Assembly (NCBI GenBank): GCA_047639675.1
Contig: JBLIOI010000060.1
Location: 1 to 28,239, forward strand
Direction of reading: 5' to 3'
Source of the DNA: JABACD01 sp047639675
GTDB taxonomy: Bacteria; Planctomycetota; UBA1135; GCA-002686595
DNA: 28,239 nucleotides
Under the pieces are notes generated by a model, which was not told the DNA's origin, ran no database searches, and worked only from the letters and a program-made list of their open reading frames with translations. Positions 16,622 through 25,286 of this stretch are shown here, piece after piece. Within the stretch, counting starts at the first letter, position 1. Every line of letters begins with the position of its first letter. Position numbers and translations under genes: made by a program.

Positions 16622-19348
16622 TCACGCAATCCACGAATCGGGCTCCTGCTCCAGATTCGACTCGTTTATGTCCATCTCGGCGATTCGCGCGGTCAGCGTA
16701 TCCGGGTCCCAACCGAGGTGGATCGAGGCCCGACGCTTGTTGAAAGTGCCGGTTTTCTTGAGCGTCGAGCGCAGGGCTTGCACCACATCGCTACGCCGGG
16801 GCCTGCGCGATGGGAGCCTGCTATCGAGGCAAAGTTTGAAGCGACGAGCGATCTCCTGCAGCTCGGCGACCCCTATCTCTGAATCAGGGCACAGAACTAC
16901 CATTTTGTACACCAAGGCTTCGAGCTCGCGCAAGTTGCCCTTCCACTCCTGGCGCCAGAGGAGCGCAATGGCGTCGCGGTCGAAGTGCGGCACCGCCCGC
17001 AGTTCCTCCCGAGCAAAGCGCTTGGCGAAGTGGTACACGAGACCCGGAATTTCGCAGCGCCGATCGCGCAAAGCTGGCATGAAGAGTTGAATGCGATCAA
17101 GGCGAGCCGCCAGGTCGGGAAGCAAATCGCCACGTTCAGCGCAGTCAGCGAGAGAGTATTGAATGGTCACAATCAGCGCGCCGGCTTCCGCTTTCTCCTC
17201 GGCGGAGCGCAAACCTTCTCCATCAAGGTAGAGCAGTAATTCCTCTTGATGGGTACCGGGCAAGGACTCCAGATGTTCCAGAAAGAGAAAGCCTCCTGGC
17301 CGGCGAAGTCGCGCAGCAAACTCGCCCCGCGACTCGGGAAGCAAACTTGCAGAGGCGCAGTTCAGGCTATCAAGCCCTTCTTCCGCGCGACCAGAACTCC
17401 ACTGAATCCAACGCGCTACAACGTGCTTGCCCGACCCCCCCGGACCGCTCAATACGAGCGGCGCTTTGGATTGCGCGGCAGTCGCGACGTCAGCCGCAAA
17501 TCTCTGAAACATGGGCGACGTCGCATCGAAGTGCAAGTCGAAGCCAAAGGCCTCCAAGTGCCAGGAACGGAAAAGAGAGAGCTGTATGGACAAGGCGAAT
17601 TGCGCCGTTAGAGACGAAAGCCGCTCCACTTCTGGAGCACTGAAATCGCGCCGTTTAATCGATTCGATCGCCAAGAATCCAATGACGCAATCGGCGCGCA
17701 CGAGGGGAATAACGACTCCTGAAGAGCTCAATGCGTGAATCGAGAGCCGCGGATCAGGCTCGAAAAATTGGACGACTCCCATAGTCGCAAGGCAGCGGTC
17801 CAGGCCACGCGCGGCACCTGGTGCATCGGTCGCGTTCCCTAACCCTTCCCCAGCGCTGACCACAAAGGACGTAACACCGCACTGATGGATAAAGGCCCAC
17901 CACCGACGTTGGGACATCCGCGAGCCGAGAGCACCGATCAGATCGCGAAAAGCAGCGCTGGATAGGCTCAGCGTGGGCTCTCTAACCCTCTCTGCTATTC
18001 TCGCTCTAGCATCGGGAACTTGCCAGCCCCCGTTCGGGCGCCCGCTTTCGTTCACCCGATCTGAGGTCTCAAGTAAGCGGCCTTCGATGTCCCCGGCTCT
18101 GCGCAACACAGGTAGCTGCCAAGACATCGCTATATTCCGCAGTCGAGAGGCATCCGGGACGAGATGGTGCTCCCATTCAAGATGCACCCATCCGACGACT
18201 TCGCCGTCATCGTCAAGCAGCGGCGTCAATACAAGTGCTACCGATTGCGGGGAAAGCGCACTAGCCAACTCCCTGCCGTGCACTCGTCGAGGACGTGCCT
18301 CGATCACCAGTGCGTGTTCAGGATGGCAACGATCGAGACAAGCTCGACCACGTTTCCGCAGCCAACCGTAGAGTCTTGAACGTAAAGCAGGATCCGCATC
18401 AACGTGAAGTGCCTCGAGACAATGCCCGCTACCGAAGGCGAAGATCGCGAGTACCGTCGCCCCAATTTCACCGCGTGCACGTAGCGCACCCGAACGCTGT
18501 ACGGGATCCCAACTCGACTCCCTAAAATGGTTGAGGTCAGCGGCCTCAACATAGGGGCGCGCCGCAGGCCAGGCTTCTCTCAATTCGAGAAGAGCGCGCG
18601 GCTCATCGACCCCGTCTCCGGTAAGGCTCTCCTGGTCAGTCTTCGCCCCGGACAAATCGCCTGCGAAGAGCGCTACCCACATCCTCAATCGCTGCAACCG
18701 CGAATCCCTTCGCTTGCCTTCGATGACCACCGACTGCTCCAATGCCCGGCCGGCCTCCCCGACCGCGCCACGGTCCAACAAGCTAGCCACCAAGCCACAC
18801 TGAAGATCCGCGTGGGTTCGGCTTCCATCACCGGAACTGGGCGTATTCGCAAGCCGCTCGCGATAGGCATGCTCACCCGCGCGCGCTCCGGCACTTACAT
18901 GCTCTAGTCGCGCGCGCCAGACTTCCAGTTCGTCGTTGTCCCAGTTGAGAAGATAGAGCCCGTCAAGCAGGCGCGCTGCGACCGCCAAGGAACTCTCTCC
19001 TGGCTCCGGCACGCCAGGCAAGGCCGTCGTGGTATCGCGGCGCACGGCCAAGATGTCCCAGGCTGCTTGCACGCGCGAGCGCGCAGGCGGCAGGCACATG
19101 AAACTTCCTCCAGCATAGATGGCTCGCAAGTGATGAACGAGCAGGTCTTCGATAGCGCCGCCGGCACGCGTGCGAGCTTCTTGGTCGAACTCCAGGCAAA
19201 CGCTCTCCACAGAAATCTCGTCCTCAGACTCGCGCCTTAGATCATGCGCCAACTCCACCGCTTGTTGGGCGCGCTCCTTTAGCGAGCCGCCCTCGGGGAA
19301 GAGCAGCTCCAAGGCCATGGTTGTCTGCCGGCCGAGGGGTGTCTTCAT
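16622..19348 (-). CDS. GAF/AAA+ enhancer-binding-protein-like regulator lacking GAFTGA
   Basis: A 908-residue protein. Residues 1-290 are mostly helical; ~290-405 and ~470-610 look like GAF sensor domains (PLVRADCVIGFLAIES is typical). Residues ~620-845 are a sigma-54-activator AAA+ domain: Walker A GPGGSGK (K641), NCASAS, GGFLFLEHLESL as the Walker B region, the arginine-finger segment LAARLDRIQLFMPALRDRR, and WKGNLRELE. Residues ~850-893 are a Fis-type helix-turn-helix. The ELFGH...GAFTGA segment is deleted (Walker A and B are only ~50 residues apart), and the Walker B Asp-Glu is E691-H692, so sigma-54 remodelling and ATP hydrolysis are doubtful. The ATG at 19348 overlaps the upstream stop as ATGA. 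Probably a sensor-regulator working with the sigma-like neighbour. Confidence 0.88.
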   Translation of the reverse strand: MKTPLGRQTTMALELLFPEGGSLKERAQQAVELAHDLRRESEDEISVESVCLEFDQEARTRAGGAIEDLLVHHLRAIYAGGSFMCLPPARSRVQAAWDILAVRRDTTTALPGVPEPGESSLAVAARLLDGLYLLNWDNDELEVWRARLEHVSAGARAGEHAYRERLANTPSSGDGSRTHADLQCGLVASLLDRGAVGEAGRALEQSVVIEGKRRDSRLQRLRMWVALFAGDLSGAKTDQESLTGDGVDEPRALLELREAWPAARPYVEAADLNHFRESSWDPVQRSGALRARGEIGATVLAIFAFGSGHCLEALHVDADPALRSRLYGWLRKRGRACLDRCHPEHALVIEARPRRVHGRELASALSPQSVALVLTPLLDDDGEVVGWVHLEWEHHLVPDASRLRNIAMSWQLPVLRRAGDIEGRLLETSDRVNESGRPNGGWQVPDARARIAERVREPTLSLSSAAFRDLIGALGSRMSQRRWWAFIHQCGVTSFVVSAGEGLGNATDAPGAARGLDRCLATMGVVQFFEPDPRLSIHALSSSGVVIPLVRADCVIGFLAIESIKRRDFSAPEVERLSSLTAQFALSIQLSLFRSWHLEAFGFDLHFDATSPMFQRFAADVATAAQSKAPLVLSGPGGSGKHVVARWIQWSSGRAEEGLDSLNCASASLLPESRGEFAARLRRPGGFLFLEHLESLPGTHQEELLLYLDGEGLRSAEEKAEAGALIVTIQYSLADCAERGDLLPDLAARLDRIQLFMPALRDRRCEIPGLVYHFAKRFAREELRAVPHFDRDAIALLWRQEWKGNLRELEALVYKMVVLCPDSEIGVAELQEIARRFKLCLDSRLPSRRPRRSDVVQALRSTLKKTGTFNKRRASIHLGWDPDTLTARIAEMDINESNLEQEPDSWIA

Positions 19349-19875
19349 GCGTGGACTCCGAGCGAATCTGAGCGCAAAAGTGCGAGAAGTGCGCGCCGCG
19401 CATCACGTGCCAGGGCCGGTGCGGACGGACCACCGGGATAGGTCAAACTCTCGAGCGATTTGCCTTCCAAGACGAAGTGCAAGAACGATCGACGGCAGCG
19501 TCGGGGTAGGCGATTGAATTCGGAGCAAGCTCGTTCGTCCTCGCTCCCCACCAATGCGCCTTCTTCGAGCAGCGATTTGATAGCCGCTGCCACACGCATT
19601 TCCAGCCAAGCACCCCCCACATTGGTAGCTCCGCGTCGCGCGGCCTCCCGCGCACAAAGCGCCCACGCTCGCATCAATACGCGTTCATGGCTGAGCAGTA
19701 AATCTTGGCGTCGGAGGGCAGCGCTGACTCTCCCATGCAATTCCAGCGGGTCACCGTTAGCCAAGCGCAGGAGAATCTCGCGCGATGAGCCGCGCAACAG
19801 GGGCCCCATGGCACTTCTCTTTGCGTGAAAATTCGAGACCTTCCGGCACTCTGTGTTGCTATCGACGACGGCCAT
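19345..19875 (-). CDS. ECF-sigma-like protein (divergent)
   Basis: A 176-residue protein weakly resembling an ECF sigma factor. Residues ~23-105 contain helices with a GGAWLEMRVAAAI segment like the W-L-x-x-I-A end of region 2; residues ~118-168 look like region 4: NRLPRRCRRSFLHFVLEGKS followed by a turn and a basic helix (ALARDARRALLALL). Region 2 is poorly conserved, so it may be a non-canonical sigma factor or an unrelated helix-turn-helix protein. The ATG at 19875 has AAGGTG (19880-19885) just upstream; an internal ATG at 19809 is possible. Its TGA overlaps the ATG of the EBP-like regulator by 4 bases, strongly linking the two products. Confidence 0.65.
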   Translation of the reverse strand: MAVVDSNTECRKVSNFHAKRSAMGPLLRGSSREILLRLANGDPLELHGRVSAALRRQDLLLSHERVLMRAWALCAREAARRGATNVGGAWLEMRVAAAIKSLLEEGALVGSEDERACSEFNRLPRRCRRSFLHFVLEGKSLESLTYPGGPSAPALARDARRALLALLRSDSLGVHA

Positions 19876-19900
19876 CGTTCACCTTATCTTTGTTGTCAAG

Positions 19901-19917
19901 GGCTCAGAAAATGAGCC
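19901..19917. promoter_or_regulatory. palindrome in the divergent region
   Basis: GGCTCA, five bases, TGAGCC: a perfect 6-bp inverted repeat 26 bases upstream of the sigma-like gene and in the 254-base divergent region before fabI. It is of operator size and has no T-run, so a protein-binding site is more likely than a terminator. Nothing else convincing is visible in 19876-20129 except the fabI ribosome binding site. Confidence 0.35.
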
Positions 19918-20117
19918 AACTAGGCAGAAAGCTCCCAAGGAAAGGGACGATCTGCGGAGGGGGTGATGCGTAGAACGAGGCTTCCCGTTCTCAGCACAAA
20001 GGACGCATCGAGCCCTATGAGTTCCAGCATTTCCCCATTTCTTCGAGCACCGCCTATTTCACGGTGGGCTGGCGGTACTCGGAATGGCTAGGATCAGCGA
20101 ACTCCAGTGTTGGAACC

Positions 20118-20122
20118 AAGGA
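20118..20122 (+). promoter_or_regulatory. ribosome binding site deciding the fabI start
   Basis: AAGGA lies 7 bases before the GTG at 20130. It fixes that codon as the start in place of an in-frame ATG at 20064. Confidence 0.8.
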
Positions 20123-20129
20123 AAAAGTA

Positions 20130-20903
20130 GTGACTGATTTACTGAGTGGACGGACCGGCATCATTTTGGGTGTCGCCAACAAGCGTTCGATCGCGTGGGC
20201 TTGCGCCAACTCGCTTTCTCGCGAAGGCATGCGTCTATGCTTCACCTATATTGGTGAACGAATGGAAGAGAAAGTTCGGGCGCTGGCCGCCGAATGCCCC
20301 AATTCCCTCGTGCTCGAATTAGACGTGACCAAGCCCGAGCACATCGATTCCGTTTTTGAGGAGGTCAAAAAAGAGTTTGGCTACCTCGACACAGTCGTGC
20401 ACGCCGTCGCCTTCGCCAAGCGCGAGGAACTCACGGGCAACTTCTTTGACACGAGCAAGGAGGGCTACATGATCGCTCACGAGGTCTCGGTCTACAGCTT
20501 GACTGCGGTCACGCGACGCGCCTTGCCCTTGATGGAAGGCCGCGAAGGTTCAATCATCACACTCAGCTACATTGGTGGCGAACGCGTGATCCCCAACTAC
20601 AACGTGATGGGCATTGCCAAAGCAGCCTTAGAAGCCAGCGTTCGTTACCTGGCGGCCGACCTTGGCCCGCGCGGTATTCGCGTCAACGCGATTAGCGCTG
20701 GACCGATTCGCACATTGTCCGCATCAGGCGTTGATGGCTTCAGCAAGATGCTGGATCACATCGCCGAGAAGGCACCCCTGCGGCGAACGGTAACCCAAGC
20801 AGAAGTGGGTGACACGTGTTTATTCCTCGCTGGCTCCGGCAGTCGCGGGATTACAGGAACGACGATTTTTGTCGATGCGGGCTACCACATCATGGGTGTC
20901 TAA
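20130..20903 (+). CDS. fabI: enoyl-[acyl-carrier-protein] reductase (NADH), FabI
   Basis: A 257-residue cytosolic short-chain dehydrogenase that reduces trans-2-enoyl-ACP, the last step of each fatty-acid elongation cycle. The length matches FabI. The cofactor loop GVANKRSIAWA (14-24), the conserved SYIGGERVIPNYNVMGIAKA block with Y147, Y157 and K164 (the FabI Tyr-x6-Tyr-Lys triad), and NAISAGPIRTLSASG are all present and intact. The start is a GTG with a good AAGGA. The gene stands alone on the plus strand; its stop is 27 bases from the convergent end of the orphan 431-residue gene. Its promoter lies in 19876-20129 but could not be identified. Confidence 0.97.
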   Translation: MTDLLSGRTGIILGVANKRSIAWACANSLSREGMRLCFTYIGERMEEKVRALAAECPNSLVLELDVTKPEHIDSVFEEVKKEFGYLDTVVHAVAFAKREELTGNFFDTSKEGYMIAHEVSVYSLTAVTRRALPLMEGREGSIITLSYIGGERVIPNYNVMGIAKAALEASVRYLAADLGPRGIRVNAISAGPIRTLSASGVDGFSKMLDHIAEKAPLRRTVTQAEVGDTCLFLAGSGSRGITGTTIFVDAGYHIMGV

Positions 20904-20930
20904 CAGTCTTTTCCTGAGAAGGTCGACACT

Positions 20931-22226
20931 CTAAGTCGGGCAACTCGCATCGGTTGTTGGCAGCGGACCAAAAGAGAGGCCGTCATTAACCAGCAGCTTG
21001 AGGTGAGCCTTGACCAAGACCTTCAGCTCCTCGATGGTCGCCGATGTTGACACGGTCCCATTCAACTCCAAGCGTAGAGCGTCGAATTGCGCTTGCTCCA
21101 GCGCATAGAGCGGTTGGTAATCGCAGGCCACGACCTGACTCTCAATAACCGCCTTAGGTAGATGGAAACGCTCGACGAAGAATCTCTGCATTCTTACCAG
21201 CCACGGGAGTAGCGGAATGAATGGGTTGTCTTCCGGACTGTGCTCGATCGAGGCGAATGCAAATTCGGCGAAGAAGAACACGAAGTATGAATCGGGTTCG
21301 AACTGCCGAACCGCACTACTGCCGACCAAAGCGAGATTGACAGTGGTCGCCATTAGCCCTCCCGCAAACTTCTCAAGAGTACCCCCTAGGGTTCGTGCCT
21401 TGTCCGCGGCACTCAGGCTGGTTCCCGGAAGAAAGCGCTGCTCCGCAGCCTTCCAGAAAACCTCGGTGAAGCGGACCATCGCCGATGAATTCGGAGCATC
21501 CTCAAAAGGAACCCCCGCGAAGTTGCCTCTCAGTTTCTCAGCGAGATAAGGAGTCAAACATTCAAAGCCTTCGGTGCGTGCTTGGCGCTCTGACTTCGGC
21601 ACCAGCGCATAGGTCATGTATGGCTCTAGTGTTTGCTTGTCAAGCTCGAATAGGAAAGCTCGCTCAAGTGAGAGTTCTATGGCCTCATGATCTTCCTCTG
21701 TGGGCTCAGTTTCTAAATTCTCATCACTGTGCGGAGCATCGGATAGCTCCAAGAGCTCAGCGTAGAGCAGGTATTCTGGCGACTCGGTGTCAATGACGTC
21801 CATCTCTGTCGGCCATGGATCGTCCGGCTCTTCAGCATCCGGCTCTACAGGAGTTTCCTCGACGGGATCCTCCGCGGGCTCGTCAGGATCCTGGAGAATA
21901 GGTTCACCCTCTTGCTCTTGAGCAAGCATCCACTTGGTTTGAAGAACCTGCGGCTTCTCGCCCAAGTGGTGCAGCTCGATTTCAAAGGTCCGTCCGATCC
22001 CTAGCTCCCGTTTCCAGCGCAAGATGACACGACCGTTCCGCAACAGCGACACGGTCATAAGCTCTTCTGTGCCGGCACCGTTTTTATTCTTGTCAGCGAA
22101 CAACGCGGTCAGCTCCGGCCCCCAGCCGATCCCAACAATCCGTGAACGCGTTGGTGCAAACACGATCTCAAGACCACGTGTGCCACGCTGTGGAACCTCT
22201 CCACGCCAACGAACTTGATTGCTCAT
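20931..22226 (-). CDS. unknown protein with acidic linker, last gene of the sigma/kinase operon
   Basis: A 431-residue protein that I do not recognise. Residues 1-100 look like a beta-rich domain (RGLEIVFAPTRSRIVGIGWG, VSLLRNGRVILRWKR, FEIELHHLG). Residues ~104-147 are a Glu/Asp/Pro-rich disordered linker. Residues ~160-431 are mixed, partly helical with hydrophobic and aromatic stretches (SYFVFFFAEFAFASIEH), with no signal peptide and no clear membrane span. The ATG at 22226 starts 7 bases after the stop of the 143-residue gene; a longer in-frame start at 22292 would overlap that gene. It converges on fabI. Position suggests that it is expressed under the ECF sigma/kinase module, as effector or structural partner. 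Confidence 0.75.
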   Translation of the reverse strand: MSNQVRWRGEVPQRGTRGLEIVFAPTRSRIVGIGWGPELTALFADKNKNGAGTEELMTVSLLRNGRVILRWKRELGIGRTFEIELHHLGEKPQVLQTKWMLAQEQEGEPILQDPDEPAEDPVEETPVEPDAEEPDDPWPTEMDVIDTESPEYLLYAELLELSDAPHSDENLETEPTEEDHEAIELSLERAFLFELDKQTLEPYMTYALVPKSERQARTEGFECLTPYLAEKLRGNFAGVPFEDAPNSSAMVRFTEVFWKAAEQRFLPGTSLSAADKARTLGGTLEKFAGGLMATTVNLALVGSSAVRQFEPDSYFVFFFAEFAFASIEHSPEDNPFIPLLPWLVRMQRFFVERFHLPKAVIESQVVACDYQPLYALEQAQFDALRLELNGTVSTSATIEELKVLVKAHLKLLVNDGLSFGPLPTTDASCPT

Positions 22227-22233
22227 AGCTAGA

Positions 22234-22665
22234 TCAGGGGATTTTGATTTCGGACCACTGAAGCCTGACTCTGACTTCTTCCTTGCCGCCACTCGTTCGA
22301 ACGAATTTCCAAAATTTGTCCGTCGTTGGCCCGCCCGTGCTTGCCTGGTATTTCACGGCCAGGTCCAGTTCATGCTGACCGCTCGGTCCATTGGACCAGG
22401 TGCCTGTACTTGTGAAAGATGAGAAAGCATTCACACTCACAGCATCCCCGTCGTCCCCGCTCGCGGTCAGAATAGAAGTTACATCTACCGTCAAGAGCTC
22501 GTTCAATACGCTTGAGAAACTGAACCCGGCGACATCCTTGTCCCACGCGAGGTTCAACCATTTCTGCTCCAGGCTCCGGGGAAAACGGGTATCCAGTTGG
22601 GCTTGAACATCAGGATCCGGCGATCCAACAAAGAGCCACATTTTCGCCACGATTAGATCCGTCAT
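22234..22665 (-). CDS. unknown small protein of the sigma/kinase operon
   Basis: A 143-residue protein with no recognised family. It has no signal peptide or membrane segment. Residues ~45-143 alternate in a beta-strand pattern, with a Gly/Asp/Thr-rich middle (SILTASGDDGDAVSV, TGTWSNGPSGQHELDLAV) and a final VRVRLQWSEIKI strand, suggesting a compact beta sandwich. The start is an ATG with AAGGAG six bases upstream, much stronger than most genes here. It follows the 132-residue gene after 35 bases and precedes the 431-residue gene by 7, so the three are probably produced together. Confidence 0.75.
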   Translation of the reverse strand: MTDLIVAKMWLFVGSPDPDVQAQLDTRFPRSLEQKWLNLAWDKDVAGFSFSSVLNELLTVDVTSILTASGDDGDAVSVNAFSSFTSTGTWSNGPSGQHELDLAVKYQASTGGPTTDKFWKFVRTSGGKEEVRVRLQWSEIKIP

Positions 22666-22671
22666 AACTAT

Positions 22672-22677
22672 CTCCTT
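22672..22677 (-). promoter_or_regulatory. strong ribosome binding site for the 143-residue gene
   Basis: AAGGAG on the minus strand, six bases before the ATG at 22665. Confidence 0.75.
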
Positions 22678-22700
22678 CTATTATTTAGGGCTGTGCCATA

Positions 22701-23099
22701 CTAGTAGCTGACCAAGTTGAAAGTGGCGTATAGCGACACGCCCCCCTCACTGCCATCCGTAGCCCTGAAGGTCCACGGGACAGGGTCTCCACCCAAGGCG
22801 GTTTGGACACGAATCTGCGTGGATTGAAAGTAGCTTCCGTCGGGCGCCACCTTCCAGGCACCCGCCTTAAGCCCGTCGATACTCATCGAGAGCCCAGGAG
22901 TGTCTGTTCGAATGTCATCGCCGCAAGCAAGCCAGACCTTGCCATTCAAGGCATCTTCAATCGGAGTTGCTGTCCCTAGCGGAATCTTCGCCCAGGAACG
23001 CTCCAAGCGCCGTTTCCAACGCTTGGCGAATTCCCTTTGCAGGGATGTACTGCGTTGATCACAGGTCAATGCCAGAGACGCGAGATAGAATTCTGCCAC
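22701..23099 (-). CDS. unknown small protein of the sigma/kinase operon
   Basis: A 132-residue protein of unknown family. It is soluble with no signal peptide. The N-terminal ~45 residues are partly helical and very basic (REFAKRWKRRLERSW); the rest is beta-like with a DGSYFQST/IRVQTAL segment and aromatic C-terminal strand (LYATFNLVSY). It begins at a GTG (23099) with AAGGAGG eight bases upstream, located inside the last codons of the kinase gene. The alternation of small beta proteins after a kinase/FGE gene suggests a matched set, with the 143-residue product a possible distant relative or partner. No function is claimed. Confidence 0.72.
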   Translation of the reverse strand: MAEFYLASLALTCDQRSTSLQREFAKRWKRRLERSWAKIPLGTATPIEDALNGKVWLACGDDIRTDTPGLSMSIDGLKAGAWKVAPDGSYFQSTQIRVQTALGGDPVPWTFRATDGSEGGVSLYATFNLVSY

Positions 23100-23102
23100 A
23101 GC

Positions 23103-25286
23103 TTAGTCCTCCTTTTTCTTTTGATGGTGAACTGAAACGCTACGTGCACAACGAAATCCGATTCCCGCCGACCACTTGGGGCGGACATCACCTTTTGTTG
23201 TGCGGCCACGAATCGGAAATTGGAACTCCTTATCGAGAGTCGCTTCGTTCGGGTCTTGTAGCCAAGTTGCCCCTTTGCTCACGGTCACCGTATCCCCGTC
23301 ACTCGCGTCAACGAATTCGTGCACATTGCTAGCAGCGTGCAGTATTCCTAGGAAGCTAGGATTCAGGTCGAAGTGAGTAGGCACGGTGTACGTGAGATAC
23401 TGCGCATAAGTTCTATCGAACAATGCCAATGACGCGTCGCTTGCATCCTCTGCAGAGGGCGGAATAAAGGCAGCGACCTCTTTGTCGCCCCAGGGCACTC
23501 TCCGCCCGTCCGGCCGTGACATGGCAAAGTCCCACTCTCCACGTGTGGGCAGGCGTACGCCAGCCCACAGAGCGTAGGCTTGGCAGTCTTCCCACGAGAT
23601 GCAAGTGACTGCATGTTGGCCGTAGGCTGCCGGATAACCCTGCGGTTCCCAGATCTCAGGGATAAGGCGTCCCGTCGCTGACAAGAAGCGCTGATACTCT
23701 TCGTTCGAAACTTCACGCAAGTCGATGTAGAAGGCCTCAATTCTCACACCAGTTTGATCGACCCCTGCCTCGACGAGCACCATGTCGCGCTGAGTCTCTG
23801 CGGCCGGCACGGGCCCTACTAGGAGTTCGCTGCTTGAGTCACGCCGCACAATCAAGGAGGCTTCACGAATCTCGTCACCCCCGGCGACCAGCGAAAAGCG
23901 ATAGTGCCCCGGATCCAAGTAGTCACTGAACGGCAAGCTGCCGAGGTCTTCGTATTCCCCGAAGTATTGAGTATTTAGGTTCAGGCGCTGCATCAACAAG
24001 CTTGACCCAGCCCGACTCGAGAAGATGCTAACCAGACCCTGAGTAGCGCGTTGCTGCGCGTGCACATAAGCCGAAAGACCTCCGACTATCACGGCCAAGA
24101 TCAATACACTTGCCGACAAGACGATCACTCGCTGGCGCCGCATGTATTCACGAACTCGCCTCGCGTACGACGGCGGGCTTGCCAGGATCGGTTGACCCGC
24201 CAAGAAGCTGCGCAAGTCGCCGGCCATGTGCGCTGCCGTTGAATAGCGGTGCTGCTTCTGTTTTTCGAGCGCCTTGTGGACGATGGTCACTAGGTCGCGC
24301 GAAACGCTCGGGTTGAGTTGGCCGACACTGGGCGGTTCCTTGAAGAGCACGTTCTTCAAGGACTCTTCCAAGGTCTCGCCGCGGAAGGGCTGCCGTAAGC
24401 TCAGGGCTTCGTAGAGAGTGGTGCCTAAAGAGAAGATGTCCGAACGCGGATCGATCGTATTTTTAACCGCACGAGCCTGCTCAGGGCTCATGTAGGGCGC
24501 GGTTCCGGACATCTGGCCAGTGGCCGTACCGCTCGGATCGAGCAGGTTCTTGGCCACACCGAAATCCGCGAGCAAGGGCTCTTTTCCGTCCTGGAGGAGG
24601 ATATTTGAAGGCTTGACGTCACGGTGGACGATTCCCTTTTGGTGCGCGTGGTGCAGGGCTTCGGCCACTTGCGCAATGACCTCGCATTGCCTGCGAATGA
24701 AATCGGTAGAGCGAACGTGCTTGCCGCCGGTCGTCGTGTTGAGGCCGCGCGCTTCGAGCAAGTGCTGTGCGTAAGTCGGACCATCGACAAAGTCCATCAC
24801 GATGTAATGAACTCCTTTCTCTTCGCCGACATCGCGTACCGGAACAATACCCGGGTGGTGCAAGTTGGCGACAGTGATCGCCTCACGCTTGAAACGATCG
24901 ACGCGCTCATTCGATCCGGTTGCGAAGCGCTGCATGATCTTCAAAGCGACCAGGTTCCGGAGCTCCGAGTGGATCGCCAGATAGACAGTTGCCATACCGC
25001 CCTTGCCGATACGGCGCAGAATGCGGTACTTCCCAAGAGTCTCGTTTTCGACAAATACAGTCTCGCCCACCGGGCTAGGTTTTCCACTAGCCATGCCTGT
25101 TACGGGTTCCAAGAAGTCAGGACTCACCTGTCGGTGGCTTTCAAGCAGCTGCTCTACTCGTTCGCGTAGGGCCTGGTTACCCGCGCATTCGAGCGTCAGG
25201 TAGGCGTCGATCTCCTTATCTTCGAGCTCCAACGCTCGCAACAACAGTCGCTCGACCTCCGCCCAGTCCTGATTGGCATTCGTCAT
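23103..25286 (-). CDS. membrane Ser/Thr protein kinase fused to an FGE-sulfatase-like domain
   Basis: A 727-residue bitopic protein. Residues ~85-345 are a Hanks-type kinase: Gly loop GKGG (94-97), lysine K116, HRDVKPSN with D223 and N228, DFG at 241-243, and GTAPYMSPEQA; all catalytic residues are present. One membrane span lies at ~387-410. The outer part (~500-720) resembles the formylglycine-generating-enzyme/SUMF family (FYIDLREVSNEEYQRFL, CISWEDCQAYALWAG, RLPTRGEWDFAM, GIGFRCARS); this fold often acts as binding or sensing domain without the oxidase activity. The N-terminal ~80 residues are helical. The ATG at 25286 overlaps the sigma gene's TGA as ATGA. Likely a receptor that controls the sigma factor or the downstream orphans. 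Confidence 0.92.
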   Translation of the reverse strand: MTNANQDWAEVERLLLRALELEDKEIDAYLTLECAGNQALRERVEQLLESHRQVSPDFLEPVTGMASGKPSPVGETVFVENETLGKYRILRRIGKGGMATVYLAIHSELRNLVALKIMQRFATGSNERVDRFKREAITVANLHHPGIVPVRDVGEEKGVHYIVMDFVDGPTYAQHLLEARGLNTTTGGKHVRSTDFIRRQCEVIAQVAEALHHAHQKGIVHRDVKPSNILLQDGKEPLLADFGVAKNLLDPSGTATGQMSGTAPYMSPEQARAVKNTIDPRSDIFSLGTTLYEALSLRQPFRGETLEESLKNVLFKEPPSVGQLNPSVSRDLVTIVHKALEKQKQHRYSTAAHMAGDLRSFLAGQPILASPPSYARRVREYMRRQRVIVLSASVLILAVIVGGLSAYVHAQQRATQGLVSIFSSRAGSSLLMQRLNLNTQYFGEYEDLGSLPFSDYLDPGHYRFSLVAGGDEIREASLIVRRDSSSELLVGPVPAAETQRDMVLVEAGVDQTGVRIEAFYIDLREVSNEEYQRFLSATGRLIPEIWEPQGYPAAYGQHAVTCISWEDCQAYALWAGVRLPTRGEWDFAMSRPDGRRVPWGDKEVAAFIPPSAEDASDASLALFDRTYAQYLTYTVPTHFDLNPSFLGILHAASNVHEFVDASDGDTVTVSKGATWLQDPNEATLDKEFQFPIRGRTTKGDVRPKWSAGIGFRCARSVSVHHQKKKED
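23108..23114 (-). promoter_or_regulatory. strong ribosome binding site inside the end of the kinase gene
   Basis: AAGGAGG on the minus strand spans the last Lys-Glu-Asp codons of the kinase and sits eight bases before the GTG at 23099. It supports that unusual start and tight coupling of the two genes. Confidence 0.8.

Noticed and set aside
19893..19898. Perfect TTGACA on the minus strand as -35 of the sigma-like gene
   Set aside because: It lies 17 bases before the start codon with its own ribosome binding site, so the -10 and the transcription start would fall inside the gene; no -10 match is found there.
20394..20414. Ala at the position of E. coli FabI Gly93, suggesting triclosan resistance
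   Set aside because: Alanine is natural at this position in susceptible FabI enzymes such as that of Staphylococcus aureus, so nothing can be concluded.
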